Shown here: in pieces, positions 60,046 to 64,000 of the stretch
Position numbering within the stretch: the stretch's first letter is position 1
Layout of the letters: the number at the start of each line of letters is the position of its first letter
Source of the DNA: Eisenbergiella tayi
Lineage (GTDB): Bacteria; Bacillota; Clostridia; Lachnospirales; Lachnospiraceae
DNA: 64,000 nucleotides
Direction of reading: 5' to 3'
Assembly: GCF_001881565.1 (NCBI RefSeq)
Contig: NZ_MPDJ01000004.1
Location: 616,163-680,162 of the forward strand
Notes under the pieces: generated by a model
Databases searched by the model: none
Told to the model about the DNA's origin: nothing
The model's input: the letters and a program-made list of their open reading frames with translations, nothing else
Program-made: the position numbers and the translations under genes

Positions 60046-60048
60046 CTG

Positions 60049-61221
60049 CTATCTTCCTTTCTGCTTTCCGTTCTGCCTTGCAGATGCTGCCCCCTCAACC
60101 GGAATCTTTTTTTCGCTTTGATTTCTCCTGTTTACATCATTGCGGATAAGCTTATATACGGTCGCCGCAACAGGGACTCCAAGGAGCATTCCTCCTATAC
60201 CGCCCAGTCCGCCGCCCACCGTAACAGCCGCAAGCACCCAAATTCCCGGAAGGCCGATGGAAGAACCCACTACCTTAGGATAAATCAGATTGCCTTCCAG
60301 CTGCTGGAGAACTACAATAAAAATAATAAACAGCAGCGCCTTCAGAGGATCTACCGTGAGAATCATAAACGCCCCGACAGCGGCTCCCAGATAAGCTCCT
60401 ACAATGGGAATCAGAGCTGTCGCCCCAATAAACGCGCCTATCATGGGCGCATAGGGGAAACGCAGCAGCAGCATCCCTACAGTACAGAGTGTACCCAGAA
60501 TTACGGCCTCCGTACACTGTCCGATAATAAAACTGGAAAAAGTCTCATCCGCAGTCCTGTAAATATTCCTTAACCTTATAATCGTATCTTCTTTTACATA
60601 GGCACGCAGGATTCTCCCCGCCTGCGAACGCAGCTTTTCTTTGCCGGAAAGGATATAAATGGCAAATACCAGCCCGATAAAAAAATTCACAACACTGCCA
60701 ACCACAGCGCCCACCGCGGTTATTGTGGAATTCAGCACATCCCCAAGGCCCGATTTTGCAAAGTCCACAGCCCTGTCCATCATGCTGTTCCAGTCCACGT
60801 CCTTGATACCCGCCGCGATGTTCATGGCATTGTTTTTCTCAAGCCATCCGGCGGCTTCCTCTAAAAAGACCGGAACATTCCGGCCGATCACTCCGAACGC
60901 TTTTCCCAGCTCAGGAAGGACCAGTCCTCCAATCAGCGCGATAATTCCCATCACAAGCAGAATGGAAAGAAGGATGCTCACGCCTCTTCTGCTGGAATTA
61001 ATCCATTTATTACGGGAACCCGGAAAATAAAACCGCTCCACACGCACCATGATAATATTGAGCACATACGCCACCGCCGCTCCAAGGACAAGCGAAAAGA
61101 ATACATTCCACAAATTGACTGCCATTCCTGCGATATCATCAAAATACCGGATAGCAAGAATAAGCAATGCGGCCAGGCAGATGTAGATAATTACAGCACT
61201 GTCCGTCTTTTTCTTTTTCAT
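60049..61221 (-). CDS. AI-2E family transporter (PerM/YdiK-like)
   Basis: A 390-residue membrane protein with about eight helices and the AI-2E transporter C-terminal signatures: YAPMIGAFIGATALIPIVGA, YPKVVGSSIGLPGIWVLAAV and GGIGGMLLGVPVAATVYKLI. The family name derives from autoinducer-2 export in E. coli TqsA; others move Na+/H+ or remain uncharacterised. The ATG at 61221 is chosen (GGAGGTATT). Operon with cardiolipin synthase. Confidence 0.88.
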   Translation of the reverse strand: MKKKKTDSAVIIYICLAALLILAIRYFDDIAGMAVNLWNVFFSLVLGAAVAYVLNIIMVRVERFYFPGSRNKWINSSRRGVSILLSILLVMGIIALIGGLVLPELGKAFGVIGRNVPVFLEEAAGWLEKNNAMNIAAGIKDVDWNSMMDRAVDFAKSGLGDVLNSTITAVGAVVGSVVNFFIGLVFAIYILSGKEKLRSQAGRILRAYVKEDTIIRLRNIYRTADETFSSFIIGQCTEAVILGTLCTVGMLLLRFPYAPMIGAFIGATALIPIVGAYLGAAVGAFMILTVDPLKALLFIIFIVVLQQLEGNLIYPKVVGSSIGLPGIWVLAAVTVGGGLGGIGGMLLGVPVAATVYKLIRNDVNRRNQSEKKIPVEGAASARQNGKQKGR

Positions 61222-61324
61222 AATACCTCCAATCAAAATGGCCGTTAAAGTTCTGCTTTGCACAGCATTAACTTATATTACCATAAATCTTTCCAGAAAT
61301 AAAGAACCGTCAGCAGCAGACCTG

Positions 61325-62353
61325 TTATGTTCTGCACTGACGGTAATACCAGTGAAAAGTCCCTTTATAACTGTTTTTTGAAAAGTAAAGCGCTTCATCC
61401 GCACAGGAATATAAATTTTCGAAGGTTTCCTTTCCTTTTTCCCGGTAAAGGCCGATGGAACAGCTCAGCAGGATTTCATTCCCGTATTTTTCCGACATGA
61501 GCCGATATGCCTGCATGACCCTCCTGGCCTTTTCCTCCGATTCTTTTCTTGAGCTGCTGCCATTTTCAAAAACGGCGAATTCATCACCGCCTAACCTCCC
61601 TATGACGGCCGATTCCCCGAATACCTCTCTGAGGATTCCTGCCATACCTGCAATCACCCGATCCCCGGCCACATGTCCGTAGGTATCATTAACCGCCTTG
61701 AAATCATCCAGATCAATCATATAAAAAGTGCCGCCGCCGACTTCATTAAGCTGCAGCTTCACATATTTTTCAAAACTTCCTCTGTTATACAGGCCGGTCA
61801 TCAAATCCCGTTCCGAAAGTTTCTTGTAATAAGCTGCCTCCTTGCGGTCCACACTGCCATGATATTCATCAGCGGCTGTGCCTGTCAGGTCTTCCGCCCT
61901 GCATGGCAGGAAATCCTCCTCCGGCAGGGAAAAATGGATATGTAAGGCATGAATCTGTTCCTTTTCCAGCTTCCATACCACGCTGACTCTGACATCAGCC
62001 TCCGACAGCCCGGCTCTGTAGTCCTGTGCGGCCTCACCTGCATCCCCTGAGCCAAAAATCATTTCAAGCCTGATATTCCCGCATACCAGAAAGACTTTTT
62101 CAGACAATGGAATGCATTGGAACCATTCTTTCACAGGCCTGCAGATATAGTTCCGGCCCTCTTTCCATTTATCATTATTCAGTGCATTTTCTATTTGTTC
62201 TACAGATGTATAGAATTCGTCAGAGCGGCTTCCGATCACCACGGCATTATTTGTGAAAAACCCGGTAATTTCCTGTATTTTATCAAGATTACGACCGCCC
62301 ATACAGGTAAGCATCAGTTGTTTTGTTAAAGCACATAATTCCTTTTCAATCAT
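61325..62353 (-). CDS. Diguanylate cyclase with N-terminal SnoaL-like domain
   Basis: A 342-residue cytoplasmic protein. The first ~140 residues look like a SnoaL/NTF2-type sensory domain (FFTNNAVVIGSRSDEFYTSV, WFQCIPLSEKVFLVCGNIRL). GGDEF runs from ~180: LMTGLYNRGSFEKYVKL, MIDLDDFKAVNDTYGHVAGD and an intact GGDEF in VIGRLGGDEFAVF, then SCSIGLY. No RxxD inhibition site precedes the motif. It should make cyclic-di-GMP, the ligand of the riboswitch at 5.7 kb. The ATG at 62353 has AAAGG upstream. A strong promoter with a palindrome over the start is adjacent. Confidence 0.9.
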   Translation of the reverse strand: MIEKELCALTKQLMLTCMGGRNLDKIQEITGFFTNNAVVIGSRSDEFYTSVEQIENALNNDKWKEGRNYICRPVKEWFQCIPLSEKVFLVCGNIRLEMIFGSGDAGEAAQDYRAGLSEADVRVSVVWKLEKEQIHALHIHFSLPEEDFLPCRAEDLTGTAADEYHGSVDRKEAAYYKKLSERDLMTGLYNRGSFEKYVKLQLNEVGGGTFYMIDLDDFKAVNDTYGHVAGDRVIAGMAGILREVFGESAVIGRLGGDEFAVFENGSSSRKESEEKARRVMQAYRLMSEKYGNEILLSCSIGLYREKGKETFENLYSCADEALYFSKNSYKGTFHWYYRQCRT

Positions 62354-62383
62354 TCCAACACCTTTCCCGGGCACATCTTCTTT

Positions 62384-62403
62384 TTGCTCTAATTATAGAG
62401 CAA
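62384..62403. promoter_or_regulatory. Palindrome at the start site of the diguanylate cyclase gene
   Basis: TTGCTCTA-ATTA-TAGAGCAA is a perfect 8-bp inverted repeat that begins right after the -10 box and covers the expected transcription start. This is a typical place for a repressor operator. Confidence 0.55.
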
Positions 62404-62431
62404 TTATATCCTACTTTTTTAATAAAATCAA
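62403..62431 (-). promoter_or_regulatory. Promoter of the diguanylate cyclase gene
   Basis: TTGATT (62426-62431), a 17-base spacer, TATAAT (62403-62408) on the minus strand, 50 bases before the ATG. Confidence 0.85.
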
Positions 62432-62463
62432 TAATATATACCAATAATGAGATCGGGAGCTTC

Positions 62464-62691
62464 TAGTTCAGCCTCCGTCTCCATTTTCCACCCGCCATCC
62501 GAGTCTCTTGGGAACCATTTGCCGAATAATTATTTTATTTGAAGTAAATGAATAATATGGTGAGTCTTGCATAAGTCTCATACATGAGGCAGGTCACTTT
62601 GCAGTGTCCTTATGGAATCGGAAGCTATGGCTGACACAGCCTTAAGGAGTATTTAAAAGGCGGGCAGGAAATGGCGGCGGAGGCTGAACTA
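62464..62691. ncRNA. Structured noncoding RNA candidate with long closing helix (raiA-like?)
   Basis: Two 33-base arms, 62464-62496 (TAGTTCAGCCTCCG...CCCGCC) and 62659-62691 (its imperfect reverse complement; 28 of 33 match, several differences giving G-U pairs), close a 160-base interior that has its own hairpins: CTCAT/ATGAG, CACT/AGTG, CCTTA/TAAGG enclosing GGCTGACACAGCC. No frame of any length is present. The sequence style and size recall large structured RNAs of clostridia such as the raiA motif, but I cannot confirm the family or the strand. It lies between the promoter of the GGDEF gene and the start of the Xre gene. Confidence 0.55.
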
Positions 62692-62711
62692 AACACTAGG
62701 GAGTAGTTTTT

Positions 62712-62960
62712 ATGCAGAAAGTAAAACACGATGTTTCTCTGGGTGCCAATATACGCACTCTCCGCAATTCCTGCGGCCTTACGCAGGAACAGACAATAGC
62801 AAAGCTGCAGCTTTTAGGCTGCAGCCTTACAAGGGGATCCTATGCAAAAATAGAAGCAGGTATTCAGAATATCAGTGTGCAGGAGCTTCTGGCCATGAAA
62901 GAGGTTTTCCACGCAGATCTCAAAGATTTCTTCCGGACTGCAGATGAAGATTATGGCTGA
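62712..62960 (+). CDS. Small Xre-family helix-turn-helix regulator
   Basis: An 82-residue single-domain HTH_3 protein: IRTLRNSCGLTQEQTIAKLQ LLGCSLTRGSYAKIEAGIQN ISVQELLAMKEVF. The AGGGAG before the ATG lies just past the right arm of the structured RNA candidate, so if the RNA is read rightward this gene would be on its 3' side. The full protein is one DNA-binding unit of the ImmR/SinR type; target unknown. Confidence 0.85.
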   Translation: MQKVKHDVSLGANIRTLRNSCGLTQEQTIAKLQLLGCSLTRGSYAKIEAGIQNISVQELLAMKEVFHADLKDFFRTADEDYG

Positions 62961-62997
62961 GCAGTACATTGCAATATATACATGGACTTTATTCAAT

Positions 62998-63603
62998 TTA
63001 CACTTTCAGGAATCCTTTAAGTTCTTTTGGAACAGGCAGCTTTTCCGCCTGTAACCCTTTAGACAAATAAGTGCATTTTCCATAAAACCCATCATCAAAC
63101 CTCTTCCTGAAAATAGCAAGAACTTTACAAGTCGGGCTTGATAATTTTCTAATGTCCTCATTATATAAGGTAACCGGATAGTCAACTTTTTTGCCAAAAC
63201 GAAATCCCACACTCAATACTGCTTTTGTGTTTCCAACAAAATAATCTGCCCTGATATATATTCCACTGTTAATAAAATTTCCAATCATACAGTTATTGTA
63301 TAAAAGTTCCGGGACATAAGGAAGCACTTCCAATTTTCTCTGCGCATTTCCTTTGGAATCAAGTTCGAAATCCCCGGCGGCCAATTTCCCATCAATACAT
63401 CTTTCATAAAACCGCTGTGCCGTCAATTTGGTTTCCGCGCCTGTCATATGTAAAAAATGGCTGCTTCTGAACCCTGCCTGTATATACTGAATCCCTTTTT
63501 CTGATTGATATATAATAAGAAAATGCTTATCCTCTAATTTTTCCTTATAATTTGCAGCAGTTGCTACAATAATATTTAGCGCCTGTTTTTTATCGTACTT
63601 CAT
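62998..63603 (-). CDS. PBECR4 nuclease-like domain protein
   Basis: A 201-residue protein without signal or helices. It matches PBECR4, one of the phage-Barnase-EndoU-Colicin-RelE-like nuclease domains: KHFLIIYQSEKGIQYIQAGF, SSHFLHMTGAETKLTAQRFY and later SVGFRFGKKVDYPVTLYNED. As I recall, the family occurs in mobile-element and toxin contexts. No immunity protein is next to it; the Xre gene lies beyond its 3' end on the other strand. It is transcribed from a promoter at 63.8 kb through a long leader with a terminator just before the start, so expression is probably gated. Confidence 0.75.
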   Translation of the reverse strand: MKYDKKQALNIIVATAANYKEKLEDKHFLIIYQSEKGIQYIQAGFRSSHFLHMTGAETKLTAQRFYERCIDGKLAAGDFELDSKGNAQRKLEVLPYVPELLYNNCMIGNFINSGIYIRADYFVGNTKAVLSVGFRFGKKVDYPVTLYNEDIRKLSSPTCKVLAIFRKRFDDGFYGKCTYLSKGLQAEKLPVPKELKGFLKV

Positions 63604-63621
63604 CCTATTATCCCCATGTCA

Positions 63622-63648
63622 CAAAAAGGCTGCCCTCCCGGGCAACCT
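63622..63648 (-). terminator. Terminator in the PBECR4 leader
   Basis: On the minus strand AGGTTGCCC-GGGA-GGGCAGCCT (9 bp, one wobble) followed by TTTTTG, ending about 20 bases before the ribosome site of the PBECR4 gene. Confidence 0.8.
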
Positions 63649-63659
63649 CTTGTTTTTGA

Positions 63660-63818
63660 TATATGCTGATTTTTCTGTTGTCTGCCAACCGGCCGCCCTT
63701 TTATATGCGGCATAAATGTGGAGTTTTTCTGTTGCTCCCCAACCGACCGTCCTTTTATATACGGTTTATATGTCAGATTTTTAAGGTGTCAGCACACCCC
63801 AGGCAAATCTCTTTACCT
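63660..63818 (-). ncRNA. PBECR4 leader RNA with tandem covarying hairpin units
   Basis: Read on the minus strand, two ~66-base units repeat. Each has a hairpin with loop ATATAAAAGG closed by RCCGY/RCGGY (ACCGT/ACGGT at 63746-63765; GCCGC/GCGGC at 63692-63711), then CGGTTG...CAAC hairpins with loops GGGAG and GCAGA, then AGAAAAA. The stem changes compensate, so the structure is under selection. A first stem-loop GGTGT-GCTG-ACACC within an AGATTT/AAATCT stem precedes them. A terminator follows. It has the layout of a two-part riboswitch or attenuator; no known class recognised. Confidence 0.65.
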
Positions 63819-63824
63819 ACTTAT

Positions 63825-63853
63825 AGTATATGCAAACTTCCCACCTTAGTCAA
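63825..63853 (-). promoter_or_regulatory. Promoter of the PBECR4 transcript
   Basis: TTGACT (63848-63853), a 17-base spacer, TATACT (63825-63830). A CAACAGG/CCTGTTG inverted repeat (63851-63857 and 63879-63885) overlaps the -35 box and could be an operator. Confidence 0.85.
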
Positions 63854-63928
63854 CAGGAAATATCAAACTATACGATTCCCTGTTGTAGGATTACAATACA
63901 TGTGTTACACCAGTATAAATAAAAAATA

Positions 63929-63996
63929 CGAGAACAGATTTTTGTGTTATATTTGAATCACCACAACACAAATAAATACAAAGGAGTCTGTTCTCG
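63929..63996 (+). promoter_or_regulatory. Hairpin over the ribosome site of the gene at the right edge
   Basis: CGAGAACAGA (63929-63938) pairs perfectly with TCTGTTCTCG (63987-63996), and inside it TTGTGTT (63942-63948) with AACACAA (63965-63971). AAAGGAG lies in the internal loop and the ATG follows directly at 63998. Transposase genes of insertion sequences often have such start-covering structures. Confidence 0.5.
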
Positions 63997-63997
63997 C

Positions 63998-64000
63998 ATG
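63998..64000 (+). CDS. Start codon of a gene running out of the window
   Basis: Only ATG is visible. It stands about 11 bases after AAAGGAG and at the foot of a long hairpin, so a gene (possibly a transposase) probably begins here. Nothing about the product can be stated. Confidence 0.35.

Noticed and set aside
63660..63780. Possible CRISPR-like short repeats
   Set aside because: Only two ~66-base units without unique spacers; they fold with compensatory changes and sit in a 5' leader.
1..64000. tRNA, rRNA, replication origin or complete insertion sequence
   Set aside because: None was recognised on either strand.

Overview
The window looks like a chromosomal segment of a Lachnospiraceae-type Clostridia, probably a gut anaerobe. 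The support is Firmicutes-style ribosome binding sites (AGGAGG-like), consensus TTGACA/TATAAT promoters, Gram-positive envelope genes, ScpA/ScpB, rpsU, a biotin-dependent Na+-pump operon, LytTR/DUF3021-type regulators and a GH51 arabinofuranosidase. No rRNA, tRNA or CRISPR array was seen. Most genes are on the minus strand. Layout: (1) 1-5.8 kb holds the start of argJ and then an operon of zinc-ribbon membrane proteins read leftward. It has a clear class I cyclic-di-GMP riboswitch and a terminator in its leader. The operon has partly decayed: an Ltp-domain tail and a mini zinc-ribbon gene carry frameshifts. (2) 5.9-13.3 kb is a loose, AT-richer stretch with a divergent carbamoyltransferase, a DUF3788-DUF3795 protein, a P-loop kinase, an esterase, an RsmJ-like methyltransferase, a DUF4180 protein and a TetR regulator. 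The TetR's MATE efflux partner is a pseudogene, and a TnpV transposon scrap lies beside it. (3) 13.3-21.3 kb has a GMP synthase lacking most of its glutaminase domain, an ABC exporter with a NEW3-repeat surface protein, and an operon joining a small alarmone synthetase to a two-component system. (4) 21.5-25.8 kb has a tyrosine recombinase abutting a perfect 24-bp inverted repeat that frames 238 bp, followed by a soluble hybrid histidine kinase. This has the layout of an invertible switch. (5) 25.9-31 kb has two LytTR/membrane-protein modules, each with ~20-21 bp-period direct repeats upstream, plus an acetyltransferase and an rRNA methyltransferase. (6) 31-40.6 kb has an MMPL transporter co-transcribed with a giant GLUG-repeat surface protein, then GH51 arabinofuranosidase divergent from an AraC regulator, and a hotdog thioesterase. 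(7) 40.7-46.2 kb is a five-gene Na+-translocating decarboxylase/transcarboxylase operon with a structured leader. (8) 46.3-55.6 kb has two D,D-carboxypeptidases, flotillin, scpB-scpA, a phosphoesterase, a GH25 lysozyme with cell-wall-binding repeats, a CmpB-type membrane protein and rpsU. (9) 55.8-62.4 kb has alaS, cardiolipin synthase, an AI-2E transporter and a GGDEF diguanylate cyclase. (10) 62.4-64 kb has a long-helix structured RNA candidate, a small Xre regulator, and a PBECR4 nuclease-like gene behind a long leader with tandem covarying hairpins and a terminator. A new gene begins at the right edge. Themes: the GGDEF enzyme could make the signal read by the cyclic-di-GMP riboswitch. Several genes appear to be controlled by RNA leaders. 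The strongest candidates for something undescribed are the recombinase/inverted-repeat switch, the PBECR4 leader, the riboswitch-controlled zinc-ribbon operon and the 62.5-kb structured RNA.
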